Source of the DNA: Synaphobranchus kaupii
Lineage: Eukaryota > Chordata > Actinopteri > Anguilliformes > Synaphobranchidae
Direction of reading: 5' to 3'
Assembly (NCBI GenBank): GCA_029718625.1
Contig: JAINUF010000028.1
Span: forward strand, 1,236,328-1,300,327
DNA length: 64,000 bases
The notes under the pieces are model-generated. The model was not told the origin of the DNA. It saw nothing but the letters and a program-made list of their open reading frames with translations, and did no database searches. Positions 10,151 through 22,800 of this stretch are shown piece by piece; position 1 is the stretch's first letter, and each line of letters begins with the position of its first letter. The translations under genes and the position numbers were made by a program.

Positions 10151-12699
10151 CAGACGTAAAAAGACCATTACTCTGCATACTTTAGTGTTTCCTGTTTATT
10201 TTGTAGTTGTTTTGTTTATTTGTTTGATCATGATGTCTCATGTTGATTGCAGCGGCGTCCCGTCACTCATCACTATTGGGTTCAAATGTTCCCAAACGAG
10301 TGTACTTTTATTAAGTCTGTTTCCTAAGTTGAGCAGTTTTAATCTTGGTCCTTTGGGAGTTGTTGTGGCTCCTTGAGCATGTTATTGTTTTATTTTCACA
10401 CTGTTACTCTTAATCAGCGGAGAGCTCAGGATCCCTATCAAACATTAAGTATCCCTCACGCATCTCAAATAGAAGGGGGGTATATTACTTTGTTTTGTTG
10501 GCGAGTGTTTGTGAACTGAGTAAAGTCATTGTGAAGTTTTCAACCAAGCAGGATGGTTTGCTTTGATATGTTATTAACGTTGAGATATTGCCATTTGCAG
10601 TGCACTTCTCACAGAAAAGTGTAACTGACTGAAATGGACATGATGGAATTATCAGGGCAAAGGGGCGGTGCTAATTGTCCTTGTCATGTAAAGGAACAGA
10701 AAAACAAATAGAAAATCATGAAAACCTGTTTTATTTTGATAGTGCTTTTTGTAGAGGGTATGCACAGCTATTTCCTACTTAAAGAAAATAAACTCACAAA
10801 AGCCTCAAGAATAAACAGGTAAAAACAAGCAGGTATTATACATATACCAAACATTAAGAGAAAGAATGCAAAAACGAAATGATTGTAAAATGAAACATGA
10901 ATCTAAAATAAAACAATGTCTTCCAGAGTGGCAGATGTAATAAGATGCAGCCATTATGTCTGTGAAACATTTTACAAGCACTGATACTGGTTCTTTAAAA
11001 TGAACATATTATACATTTTGCAATTTGTCCTTTATGTCTTTGAAAAATGTGCCCTTTGTGTCTGAAAAATGTATTAAAAATCTTAAAAATGAGTATCTTT
11101 CATCTCCAACTTTTTAAAGCTATTTTATACTGGGATGGAAAAGTGTTGCTTTTACCAGCTGTAGTCATGGTTTTATACCCAAGATCTACATGATTACTTT
11201 TTATCTGTCCTCAATGTGGTTGTAGAATATTACAACATTTTCTCTTTCAAGTGAAACTTCCTGTAATGGAATGCTGCTGGCAAACATAAATATCTTGAGA
11301 TTAGAACTGCTCGCAGTACTTTTAATCAGAAATGAACATTTTTAGCTTCTGTTAATGTTTTTGTATTATGAAGTTCAAACACATACACAAATGTGGGTAG
11401 TGTATGGACTAATGGTAAATCTATATTGACGATAAACTTACTGTGCAAAACAACTTTAGCATATTTGCATATCACTGCATGTATACGGATTGCTTTAATA
11501 ACAATTTTAATCAATTAATTCATAATTTAATAATAGAATTTAATATTTAAAAAGTCTGAGTAACTGCCTGGCATTGGCATATAAAACCATGTCATTGTTA
11601 AATGCAATATGAAAATATAAAACTTTTGCCTCTTGATAATTCATTATAATAGTAGCAATCTATGCACCGCTCCTTAACTAATAATGTTAATTTGTTTATG
11701 TAAATGGGTTACATTTTAATACTTTATATATTTTGGGTTTCTTTCCCATGTGTTAGCACATATTTTAGTCTTCAGTAGTTAAATAAAGTAATAATTTCTC
11801 CATTACAATATTGTTCTGCCATCAATCATTTGCTTAAAATTTCTGTGAGATTTATATAAATACATAAATGTATGATTAAGGCAGAAAGAGGGACTCACCC
11901 TCAGATGAAAGTCTGGCACAGAATCCTGATATCCACACCAGGGTCCACCACAGCACCATCCCCATGGCTTATGCCCTATGCAGCACTGGATACTGGTGTC
12001 CAGCCTTTTTACAAAGTATACTTCATGGGAAATTACTAAAAGAGGAAGGACCACCTATTTTGGTGAAACTGTATTCTGTAACAGTTTGCAGAAGCTTCTT
12101 GGAAGTTTAATTAATATCTTGTTGTGCAATCTGACCGCCTATGACTCTGTTCTTGACTGTGCTCAGTGCTGTGATATCTGTGTCTCTTGAAGCACAAATA
12201 ACTGCCATTTAACATGTTTACTTCAGGTTATAGGATAATGTTTGTTTTTTTGTTCACGGACGTGATATTTTAATATTATTGGGAGTGAAGTGTTCTATCT
12301 ATAAATTATATAAAAAAGACTTTAATTCCTTCTGGTTCACAAATAGTTTTAAATCTACATGAATGCTTGTTTTTCACAAGCAGCCAGATGGACGCCTCTG
12401 AACCAGAGTTCTATGTATCTGAGGAAAATCTAAAGGCAGTCACTGAGTTTCAATGCGTTGGAGTCATGACTGAGTATCAACTCTCCTTTAAAAAATGGGT
12501 AAAAAAAGGTGGTTAATAGAGTAAAAATTTAACCAGCCAAATTTTATATCTCTTAGGAAACTGTTTGACCACTGAAACCTCAGTCAAAACTTTAGATGAA
12601 CGCAATAATCCTCCATCATCTGACATACTGCTTGACAAGCTACGTACAAGCAAGCAAAACCACATTGAAATCCATTGGGTTTGTGTACAAACAAGCCCT

Positions 12700-12887
12700 G
12701 AATCAGGGCAACTAAGACCAAATTAATGGTCTGAGGACCGAAACGTCTGTGTTGCACTTTTGTGTTTTGCACTTTTTTCACTTGCACATTATTTAATTGT
12801 CCAATATAAATATACATTGCTATTGCATCTCGGCCTCTGGAATCTGTTTTTCCATGTTTTGGAGTGCGAGTACCTTTGCTGTTTTTT
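12700..12887. mobile_element. 188-bp retroposon-like insertion with 13-bp target duplication
   Basis: Flanked by ACAAACAAGCCCT on both sides (12687-12699 and 12888-12900). The same place at 22453 and in the other copies has a single ACAAACAAGCCCT. Right end is a T-run. It contains GGTCTGAGGACCGAAACGTC, a motif often seen in fish retroposons. Confidence 0.75.
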
Positions 12888-13729
12888 ACAAACAAGCCCT
12901 TACGGTCCTGGACAGAAAGCCAAATAGCCATCACCACTGCTATGTCCTACGAACGCACAACTTGCTGAGCTGGGAAAACACCGTAAAACAGTGCAGATGT
13001 TTGTCTTCTTTATAGAACTCTGAATGGCCCCGCCCCCTCAGCACCTTAGTTAAGCAGAAATCTACTAACAGCTCAAGCAGGTCCACAGTAAGGCTGCATA
13101 GTTACAGGAAGGAATAATCGCGAGTAATCGGCAATCGCGAGTAATCAAACAACAAAAGAACCTCACGCTCTCACACAAGAAGCATATAACTGGAGGGCAG
13201 AGAAAAACAAAAGAAAGCCAGTGTAGAAAGAACACGGGCGAAAGAAACAAAATAGAAATAGAACCTGTTACCTACAGCTCTAGGTGCGAAAGAGCTGAAC
13301 AAAAGGTAACAGGTAGAGGAGTATAAAAGGAGAACGAGAGAAAAGGAAACAAAAAGACTAAATAAATCTTCACCCTAACGCTAACCGAACTACCTACGTT
13401 TCTTATTTGTAACAACCAGAAATGTAGAGACTGCAATCCTATACCTTACCGACTTCGATGTCAAATAGCAAAGACAATATCGAAGCATCGGAAAAGCGGA
13501 AGTCCTGAGCTATTTATAACCGACAGGAAATCCAAAACAGGTGAAAGGGATAATTGCCGGGCGAGAGTCAAACACTGAAACAGAGGCGGAAAAAATCCTA
13601 TAGATTGCCCCGACGTCGCCAAAAGAAAGAACGACCGCAGAAACAACTGGAGACTGCCAGAAACCATGACAGTTTAAGTCAGTTTAAATTGGATTATGAA
13701 CATTATTGAGATGCATAGATGGTCTAGAG

Positions 13730-14018
13730 CAGGGGTGGGCAATTCCAGTCCTGGAGGGCTGGTGTGTATGCAGGTTTTTGTTCCCACCAATTACCACAGC
13801 TAAATGAGCTAATTGGCTGTTTACACCAACACTAGTAGATTAGATCACTTTAATATGTTTCATATAGGGACACAAGAAGTCTTTGGCTGTCATTCCTGCG
13901 CTTATAGGAATTGTAGCTAAAATGTCAGATGGCGTAAATATTAGGGCTAATTAGGTCATTAAGGCCAGAAGTTGGCATGAAAACCAGAAACAGATACGGC
14001 CCTCGTTGCCCACCTCTG
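13730..14018. mobile_element. 289-bp hAT MITE (left of gene 2)
   Basis: Ends CAGGGGTGGGCAA and TTGCCCACCTCTG are inverted repeats. Perfect 8-bp duplication GTCTAGAG at 13722-13729 and 14019-14026. No coding capacity. Confidence 0.88.
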
Positions 14019-15373
14019 GTCTAGAGAGTGGTGGTAATGCTTACAGTGCACTTCAGTACAGATACAGTACCTCCTATAGTGTCTCATTGATTTTGGGCAG
14101 CAGTGTCCCATCACGCATCACTATTGAGTTCAAATGTATTTGTATTAAGTCATTTTCCTAAGTTCAGCAGTAATCTTAGTCCTTTGGAAGTTGTTGGGGC
14201 TCCTCGAGCATGTTATAGTCACACTGTTAGTGTCAGTCAGTAGAGAACTCAGGATCCCTATCAAACGTTATTTTTACATCCCTCCTCGCATCTCAAATAG
14301 AAGGCGCTATATAACTGTGTTTAGTTGCTGAGTAATTGTGAACTGAGGAATGTCCTTGTGAAGTTTTCACCCAAGCAGGATGGGTTGCTTTGATATTCTT
14401 TAATGTTGGGATATTGCCATTTGCAGTGCACTTCTCACAGAAAAGTGTAACTGACTGAAATGGACATGATGGAATTATCAGGGCAAAGGGGCGGTGCTAA
14501 TTGTCCTTGTCATGTAAAGGAACAGAAAAACAAATAGAAAATCATGAAAACCTGTTTTATTTTGATAGTGCTTTTTGTAGAGGGTATTTCCTACTAAGAG
14601 AAAATAAACTCACAAAAGCCTCAAGAATAAACAGGTAAAAACAAGCAGGTATTATACATATACCAAACATTAAACAACAATCAGAGAAAGAATGCAAAAA
14701 CTAAATGATTGTAAAATAAAACATTAATCTAAAATAAAACAATGTCTTCCAGAGTGGCAGATGTAATAAGATGCAGCCATTATATCTGTGAAACATTTGA
14801 CAAGCACTGATACTGGTTCTTTAAAATGAACATATTACACATTTTGCAATTTACCCTTTATGTCTTTGAAAAAAATATTTTAATAAGCATCTTTAATCTC
14901 CAACTTTTTCAAGTTTTTAAAAATAAATTTGATACTGAAATGTTAGTTTCCTTTGCTGCTCAGTGAATTGTGTTGGCAGCCTGGACGTACTTAATCTGTC
15001 TGCTTTACAGGTGTTTTGCACTGAAACTTTGAGTTTAAATTGAATGGGCTGAGTGTGTCCAGATCCCTTAACACAGTGTAAAGACTTATTTGTCTGCATC
15101 AATGAGAGCTGTCCATAGGAGGGAAGCTCTCCATTGCATTGGTCCTCCAGGGCTTTGCTGCTCTAATCACTCCACAGGCTGGGTTGACTCTTGGGTTTCA
15201 GGTTCACCTGCAACAGTGGAAGTGGAGAAATGTTCAGTCTTTATCACACAGCCTTTCTTGGTCAAACCTGGAAACGGTGACATTAAAAATCACAAACTGT
15301 AATTTATACTTGCTGGCTTTGAGTGTTCTAGTGCTGTATGTGGCTGGATTTGATTTTATTTCTACATTTTTTC

Positions 15374-15379
15374 TTTATT
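15374..15379 (-). terminator. Alternative poly(A) signal of gene 2
   Basis: AATAAA 220 bp after the type B stop, with a second AATAAA shortly after. Closer than the shared signal at 14556-14561; which one is used is unknown. Confidence 0.3.
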
Positions 15380-15594
15380 GGATGATTACTGATGTTCATT
15401 TACCGTTTCATATTCTGACGTGTCTAACATAACATCCTAATATATTTATACGATTTAGCCCACACAGAACCACAATCTGTTCATTTATGCAAGTCCTCTT
15501 TCTGCCTAAATCATACATTTATATATTTATATGAACTTAAGAATTAAAAGGGCAGAGACTGTCTCTAGTGATAAGATGCTTTGAACCGTTGGTT

Positions 15595-15776
15595 TCAGTA
15601 CCACGGTCCCCTGTCTTCATTCAAAACTGAAAGATGTTGAGTACTTGGCTGTTGTGTCCCAGTGCTAGTGTCCTCGGTTTGTGGCCTTCTCCTGTAGTAC
15701 CACAGCAGTACTTTCAGCATCCCCAGGGTGGCCAGCACTACAATCACCACCCTGACCACTGTCTCAGTGCTCCACC
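15595..15776 (-). CDS. Gene 2 last exon: type B transmembrane segment with Lys, short tail
   Basis: After acceptor CACACAG the frame reads GWSTETVVRVVIVVLATLGM then LKVLLWYYRRR, a tail with QTEDTSTGTQQPST, and TGA (15595-15597). Lys449 lies deep in the membrane segment and Arg436 near its outer edge. Basic residues here are how activating receptors bind FcR-gamma or DAP12-type adaptors. The only cytoplasmic tyrosines are WYYRRR and the final PWY, neither ITIM nor ITAM. The exon is intact although the gene is stopped upstream. Confidence 0.8.
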
Positions 15777-16059
15777 CTGTGTGAGAGGGAGGGAACACAT
15801 ATGGTTAGTGTGTCTGATGTAGTCTGTTCTCAGATTCAAGCTATCGCAAAGAGCAACACCACTTTACATTTCAAATATGGTATAACTGAACTGTCATTTC
15901 TGCAATCACTAGGCCACAGGAGTGACAGAAGTATTAATGCTCAGTGTAACTCTGTATTGAACTCTGCTTCCCTCCCATTGTGGGTTGGATTCACTTGTTT
16001 GTTTAAGCCTTAAATCAGCTCATAGGTAGAGGTGTACAGGTGTGGTTGGAGGTTTTTAC

Positions 16060-16371
16060 CTGTCTTTATCTCTTGGGGTTCAGTGATGGGCGTTGTTGGC
16101 AGAGTGAGGTGCAGGGGGACCTGTGCTCTGAGTGTGCCGTTTCTGAACACCACACAGGCCCAGTGCAGCTGGTCTTCACTGAGGCCCAACAGGGTGAGAT
16201 TCAGTATCCTGTTTGGGTGTCTCTCTCTCAGGACTTCCTGTTTTACGAGCTCCCCCCTGCCCCCCCTCATCCACAGCCAGGCCAGAGTCACAGAGCCAAT
16301 CACCTGCGATATCTCACAGTTCAGCACTACTGACTGATTCCTCTATGGGCCACCAGGGGGCACTGTTGAAA
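16060..16371 (-). pseudogene. Gene 2 exon 5: D4 with in-frame TAG
   Basis: Frame from the acceptor reads VSTVPPGGP then TAG (16343-16345), where gene 3 has TAC and gene 1 TCC. The rest of the domain is open and includes a private glycosylation site (RNGT). Exon length and splice sites match gene 3, so a single point change broke it. Confidence 0.8.
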
Positions 16372-18166
16372 CTGAGAGAGAGAGAGGGAGAGAGAGGGAG
16401 AGAAAGAGAGAGAGAGTGAATTTTTATGCAGATATCAGCCATTATTAGTAATGACGTGCCTGTGTGCCTCATGACCTTGGATCAGCTAAATTTCTGTTGT
16501 TTACTGTTTGCCCATGGCTGTAGTTTATTACATTCAGTTGTAAAATAACACACTTTGTTAGCACCCAATTGTTTTTTACATTATTCCATAATAAAAAAAA
16601 GTATTAATTATCTTTGACTCAGCACCGGGAAAATAAGAAGTGCATGTGTACATTGGATTAGCCTACTTGTTGTTTGTTACATTCAGAATACTGTGACACA
16701 GAATATTGTGAAAACTGCTCAATAAACAACATTTTCTAGTATACTGTTATCTCAACAAAAAACTCTTTCAATGTCCAAAAATGCCAAATAAAGATAGCAA
16801 AATCTAGGCCCGCAAGATAATAAGCTCTATTCCAACAAAATTCTAATTTTATCAGTTCTTTAAATTGTCTAAGCTTATACTAAACTTGTACTGCACACTT
16901 ACCCTGAATAGTTACCAGAGTAATCGAGGCCATCACACTGTTTTCAGAATAACAGAAGTACCTTCCACAGTCTCCAAACTTCACTGGTGAGATTCTCAGA
17001 GGAAAATGATTTCCATCATAGACCTCAGATGAGAATCTCTCTCTATCTATCTCCATGGAAATCAAACCAGTCTCTTGTTTATCAGCTGAGGTCACAAGGA
17101 TAGCATCTAGGCTTAGCAGTGGAACCCTGAACCAAGAAGCTTTACTGTATGGGACCAGTGAATGACAGATTAGCACCACCTCACTGCTGTTGAAACTTCC
17201 TCTGTACAGAGTGTGTTGTGTGCGAAATGTACCTGGAGAATAAAGTTGTGGTTAGAATGATGTTCTGCACAGTGCTATACACATATGCTACTGCTACAGG
17301 TAGTGAGCAACAAATGGAGAAAAACTATCAATGTGAAAGTCAATCAGCTCACAGTGTTTGTGGAAGAGGAAAACTCAGGCCTCATTACAGTATAGCCCAT
17401 GAAGAATAACACAGGCCATATGTTGAACAAGTCATACATCATTGTGGTCCTCTGGACAACCAAGCAGGAGAAACTGGCAGCTCAGCTCAATTTTTGGTAC
17501 CCCAGTTATATACCGGTCTACCGGAATATATTGTGTATATGTGTACCATTTGTATAGAAAAAAATATATCATATATATAATAGAGTATATTTTGTAAACT
17601 TACTACATAACTACCTACCCATTCACTTGTTTCTATTTACAAACTGAAGGTCAACCGAAAAAATATAGTAATCTCAGTAAGATTATATTTGTAATCCATG
17701 TTTATCCTGGACCAAGAGAATTTACCGGGAGCACCTGGACTTAGTCCAGGACAGAAAAAATAGTAGTTTTTAAAAATGTGCTAAACCTTAAACAGTCCTA
17801 ATTGTGAAACAAGGTTAAACTGCCACTAGTAGTCTACTTCTGACAAGCCTTTTAAAATATGGAGGCTCAAGATTTCCTACTTAATATGCAAATAAACATC
17901 TACTAGACTGGAGTCTTAAAATGACTACGGCCGTATTATATGCTGAGTTTACACCAAAAGCGTTTTGACGTGGAGTGTTGCAGATATGCGCCGCTGGAAC
18001 TGAAAAGGAAAGCGAAGTTTGTAAGGTGGGCGTTCCCTCTTGGTGTCAGTCAGGTTCGGAGGAGATTCACTTCAGATTTCTTTTGCTTTATGTAGCTACA
18101 GCATAGTTAATTAGCAAGCTGGGTAAAAAGGTGCGCGGGTCTGCCGTTCTTAAATCCGGGGTTACT

Positions 18167-19820
18167 GGGGCTGTGTCCGAATCAGAGCCCTATCTACTGC
18201 GCCCTGTCTCCTGTGTACAGTGCACTGGCAGAAGTGTACTGTTTAATGTGCACTGTTTAGCAGTCCGTGAAAAATATCCGCCGTACTATTTTCCAATCGC
18301 ACTGTGGAAGTGTCGTAAGCAAGTCATAAGATGTCCCACCAGTCTTGCCATGTCTGCGGTTTTACAGCTAAATTGGGGTACTTTCAAAGTGCAGTCCGCA
18401 AAAAATATCTGCTGTACTATTTTCCAACCGCACTGTGGAAGTTAGTGTTGTGTCGTTCGCGAACGATTCGTTCAAAAGACCGAATCTTTTGGGTGAACGA
18501 ACTGAACTGAATCACTTACTGAAAAGATCCGTTCATTTCTCAGTTCAGTTGAGCTCTCGAACGGATCTGATCAGCAGCGAGCATACAGGGAGGGGGAGGG
18601 ACTGAGCGAACGTGATTTGTCCCCTGCGAACCAGTTCTGCTGTGCTGAACGAATCATTCACGGGCGGGTGGGCGCTGAGCGAGGCAGTGAGCGTGCAGAG
18701 TGGACTTCTGCGAGCGAACGTGTCGTGATGCGTTCACTGAAGGCTACTAGACACAGTGAGTTAACGTGACGTGATCCTGAGTGATAATCAGCAGCTCAAA
18801 CTGCCAGAATCAGGCCCAGCAAGTTAAGACTTAAAAGTCATTGAAAACCAGCGTTCACCTCCAATATTGATATTCAACGAGGAAACCTTTAAAATATCAA
18901 GATTTGTAAACGGAGTTTGACGCGTTTGTCAAAGCGACAGCACTTCCGCACGAACCGTTCGGCCGTTTCAGTTCACTGAGTGAGTCGGACTACGCAGTAC
19001 GCAGTCGGAGCTCCGCCCAAGCACTGAACGATTCGGTGAACGAATCTTTTGAACAAATCTTTTTAATGAACTGATTCTAGTGATTCGAGTCACTGAAGTG
19101 AACTGTTTTGCCCATCACTAGTGGAAGTGTCGTAAGCAGGTTATAAGACGTCCCACCAGTGTTGCCATGTCCGCGGTTTTACAGCTAAATTGGGGTACTT
19201 TCAAAGTGCAGTCACAGGTAAAAATTATAAGCAAAGCACGCACTTATTTTAAAAAGTAAAAACATGATGATTTCTATTTAAAATACGTTGGTTTTGGTTA
19301 AAAATAGCCTATAAATTGGGCTAGTTTTGAGTCGCCATTTGGCTGGAAAGTCTTACAAAATCCGGAAATCTGGCAACCCCGCGCCCCACTCTTGCGCTGC
19401 CATCTCATGTGTTGTTTTTGTTGTATTTGAAGGAAAACGTCAGCGAAGCTGCGCCTCATTTTTTTAAAACGAAGCTTCACGTCATATTCATGTGACCAAA
19501 ATGTTTGTGTACTTCTTGAAAAGTGTGCTCCCGAATGTACTCTAAACCCCGGAAGTAAGTGTGTCATCCGGGTGTTTGAAGTATACTGCAATTTGAAAAA
19601 AATTTACGTACTCTACAACTTTCTCGCCCTATCTGCTCACCAAGGCTACTCAACAGTGTGGAAGAGTGCTGATTCACATACTCGCCAAGGCTACTCAACA
19701 GTGTGGAAGAGTGCTGATTCACATACTCGCCAAGGCTACTCAACAGTGTGGAAGAGTGCTGATTCACATACTCACCAAGGCTACTCAACAGTGTGGAAGA
19801 GTGCTGATTCAGACACGGCC
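18167..19820. mobile_element. TIR DNA element with nested hAT, gene 2 copy
   Basis: Same structure as at 5144-6803, with a 12-bp deletion in the nested hAT (around 18600). Confidence 0.6.
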
Positions 19821-22800
19821 TAGGATTTATCTTTAGTCTTAATATATTAAGTTCTTCAATGTCACAGATTTACTCATGAAAAAAGAGGTTAAAGCTCAGG
19901 ATTCTTTTATAAAAGCTCCAGTGAAAACCATATGCATAGTCACATACCTATGGAGACTCCAAGTGTTTTGGGAACGCTGAAAATAAGTGCTCCGTTCCAT
20001 TGGAGTGTACAGCTATATGTTCCCTCACTCTGTAGGTCAGTACTGTGGATGGTGATGTGGGCAGTTTGGTTAATGATCAGCGTTGTGTTAGCAGTGGGTT
20101 CTCTGTCCCTTTCCCAGTCCAGTGTAGCTGAATCTGGAAGGCGGGATACCTCGCAGCTCATGGTCATATCAGATCCTTCCTGGACTCTGGCCGAGTGAAG
20201 TGGTTGCACTGTAGGAGCAAAGAGTAATTGATTTAGAGAAGCTTGTAGATCTTTGTCAAATCACTGTGTCGGCTACATTGCAGAACCAGTCATTAAATTT
20301 AAAGATATACAGTATAAAGTATAGGAGTGTGATTTAATCATATTGTTAGCTGCTGATATTGAAGAACGTTTCTGCGGTTATTTCATGACATTATTTTAGT
20401 TATCTGAATAACTTGCTTATCTTGCTTTGTGTAAAACCCCCCTGATCTATATCACCTCAGATTTAATAATGCACTGTATCAAACATGAGAAACATAAGCC
20501 ACTGCTGAGTATTACTCTCAATTACCTTTTCTTAGTACAATTATTTATTCTTCAACTTTGCATAAGTGCAATCTAATTTCAGATTCAAAATCAGTTTTCC
20601 GGGAAAGTAAAATACAAGATCTATCTCAGCTTTGATTCATGATCCTTTGTTTATATTTAAAGTATAAAGATATGTTCTTTTATATACTGTCATTATTTTC
20701 AAACTACATAAAAGAGTAAATTTACCTTTTACAGTGAACACTTCAAACTGGGCCAAGTTTACTTTCTCTGGTTTAGTTTGAATAAAAGTAAAAACTCCTG
20801 CATTTTTTAAATCTGGCCGCAGAGAAAGTTCATACTTCCTTTCTTTTGAAATAGACGTCTTCCTCAAATTAAAGACATATTTTCCATTGGACTGTATGGT
20901 TATTATCCGAGTGTTTATGTAGCTTCCATCATGTGATGTCCACTCCCAGATGAATTCTGTCCCATTGGTGTCAGCAGGGGCTTGTAGAGAGATGCTCTTG
21001 CTCTGCCCAGAAAGGATGTATTTGTACTGCACCAACACTGCAGAAAAAAAAAATGTACTAAATGCAACGATCCAATTGAACAAAAGGCATGATGTTATTG
21101 AATTTGAATTGGAAAAGATCAGTTAGTTCATTAAATGTAAACCCAGATGATTAAACCCAAGTCAGTCTGGAGGCTGGTACAGATCTATAAACAGATGAAA
21201 ATGTAATCCCCACAGCTCTAATGAATATCTAAGCTATTTTATTCTGGGATGTACAAGTGTTGCTTGTACCAGCTGTAGTCATGCTTTTATACCCAAGATC
21301 TGCATGATTAGTTTCTGTACTCAATGTGGGTTTGCAGTAGCCTAAGTTTTTTCTTTTGGATGAAACTTCCTGTAGGGGAATGCTGGCAAACATGAATAGC
21401 TTGAGATTAGAACTGTTTGCAGTACTCTTCATCAGAAATGAACAGTATTAGCTTCTGTTAATATTTTTGTATTATGAATTTAGCCATTCAAACACATACA
21501 CCATTGTGGGTAGTGTATAGTCTAATGGTAAATCCTTCTTGACTATAAAGTTACTGTACAAAACAACTTTGTGAATTTACATATATCACTGCATGTACAG
21601 CCGACTGATTGCTTTAATAACAATTTTAATCATTTCATTCATAATTTAATAATAGAATTTAATATTTAAAACGTCTCAGTAACTGCCTGGCATTGGCATA
21701 TGAAACCATTTCATTGTTAAATGCAATATGAAAATATGAAACTTTTGCCTCTTGATAATTCATTATAATAGTAGCAATCTATGTCACACTCCTTAATTAA
21801 TAATGTTTATTTTTTAATGTAAATGGGTTACATTTTAATACTTTAGATATTTTGGGTTTCTTTCCCATGTGTTACCACATATTTTAGTCTTCAGTAGTTA
21901 AATAAAGTAATAATTTCTCCATGACAATATTGTTCTGCCATCAATCATTAGCTTAAATGTTTTGTAAGATTTATATAAATATATAAATGTATGATTAAGG
22001 CAGAAAGAGGGACTCACCCTCAGATGAAAGTCTGGCACAGAATCCTGATATCCACACCAGGGTCCACCACAGTACCATCCCCATGGCTTATGCCCTGCTC
22101 AGCACTTGATACTGACATCGAGCCTTTTTACAAGTTATACTTCACAGGAAATGGCTGAACAAAGGGGAACTACAAACTATTCTGTCCAAGCTGTGTTCTG
22201 CAATAGTTTGCACAAGCTAACTATGGCTCTGTTCTTGGCTGTGCTCAGTACTGTGATATTTGTGTCTCTTGAAGCACAAACAACTTGCATTTTACATGTT
22301 TACTTCGGGTTATAGAACAACATATTCGACAGACCACTGAAGCCTCAGTCAAAACTTAAGATGAACACAATGATGCTCCATCATCTGACATACTACTTGA
22401 TAAACTGGGTACAAGCAAGCAAGACCACATTGAAATCCATTGCTTCTGTGTACAAACAAGCCCTTACGGTCCTGGACAGAAAGCCAAATAGCCATCACCA
22501 CTGCTATGTCCTACGAACGCACAACTTGCTGAGCTGGGAAAACACCGTAAAACAGTGCAGATGTTTGTCTTCTTTATAAAACTCTAAATGGCCCCGCCCC
22601 CTCAGCACCTTAGTTAAGCAGAAATCTACTAACAGCTCAAGCAGGTCTGCAGTAAGGCTGCATAGTTACAGGAAGGAATAGTGTTTTTAGTAACTGCATT
22701 CTGAGTTTCAACCACAGACGCCTGGACCACACTGCCGCCATGCATACATACGAGCTTGCATATCGCTTCGCTCCTTTGCCCAGTCAATTACGTCATGGCT

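Larger units (their letters stand above)
753..11965 (-). pseudogene. Gene 1: CD4/LAG-3-like four-Ig receptor, type A, 3' incomplete, frameshifted
   Basis: Coding exons by splice sites and phase: signal 11899-11965, D1 7714-8025, D2 6931-7191, D3 3880-4209, D4 3027-3324, transmembrane 2010-2117, first tail exon 753-815. The remaining tail exons should lie left of the window. All junctions are phase 1. The D4 exon is 298 bp against 312 bp in genes 2-4: it lacks 15 bp near its 3' end and has one extra C in the C-run 3212-3219 (8 C, others 7). This shifts the frame and gives a stop at 3128-3130, before the membrane segment. The 5' part is rearranged: intron 1 is 3.9 kb and holds intergenic-type DNA and a LINE fragment. 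D1 keeps one Cys (FTCIQ) that the other copies have lost. Likely a pseudogene, or a soluble three-domain product. A homopolymer error in the assembly is the main alternative. Confidence 0.72.
11966..15594. other. Intergenic DNA between gene 2 (3' end) and gene 1 (5' end)
   Basis: Holds the gene 1 upstream region, the 188-bp insertion, a truncated LTR-like block, a 289-bp hAT MITE and the shared 3' flank of type B genes. No gene was recognised. Confidence 0.6.
15595..22084 (-). pseudogene. Gene 2: CD4/LAG-3-like four-Ig receptor with type B (charged) membrane exon, nonsense in D4
   Basis: Exons: signal 22018-22084, D1 20726-21037, D2 19948-20208, D3 16903-17232, D4 16060-16371, last exon with membrane segment and tail 15595-15776. 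Lengths 67, 312, 261, 330, 312 and 182 bp keep one frame (487 aa plus stop if read through). The ectodomain is nearly the same as in genes 3 and 4, but the 3' end is unrelated to theirs: one exon with Lys449 inside the membrane segment and a short tail without ITIM. A TAG at 16343-16345 (TAC in gene 3) ends the frame at residue 332, at the start of D4, so only D1-D3 would be made and the transcript may be removed by nonsense-mediated decay. The intron before the last exon is only about 283 bp, against 908 bp in type A copies. Confidence 0.75.

Noticed and set aside
15139..15432. 97-residue plus-strand frame, also at 63455
   Set aside because: It is antisense to the 3' region of type B genes, with no domain and no splice or promoter support.
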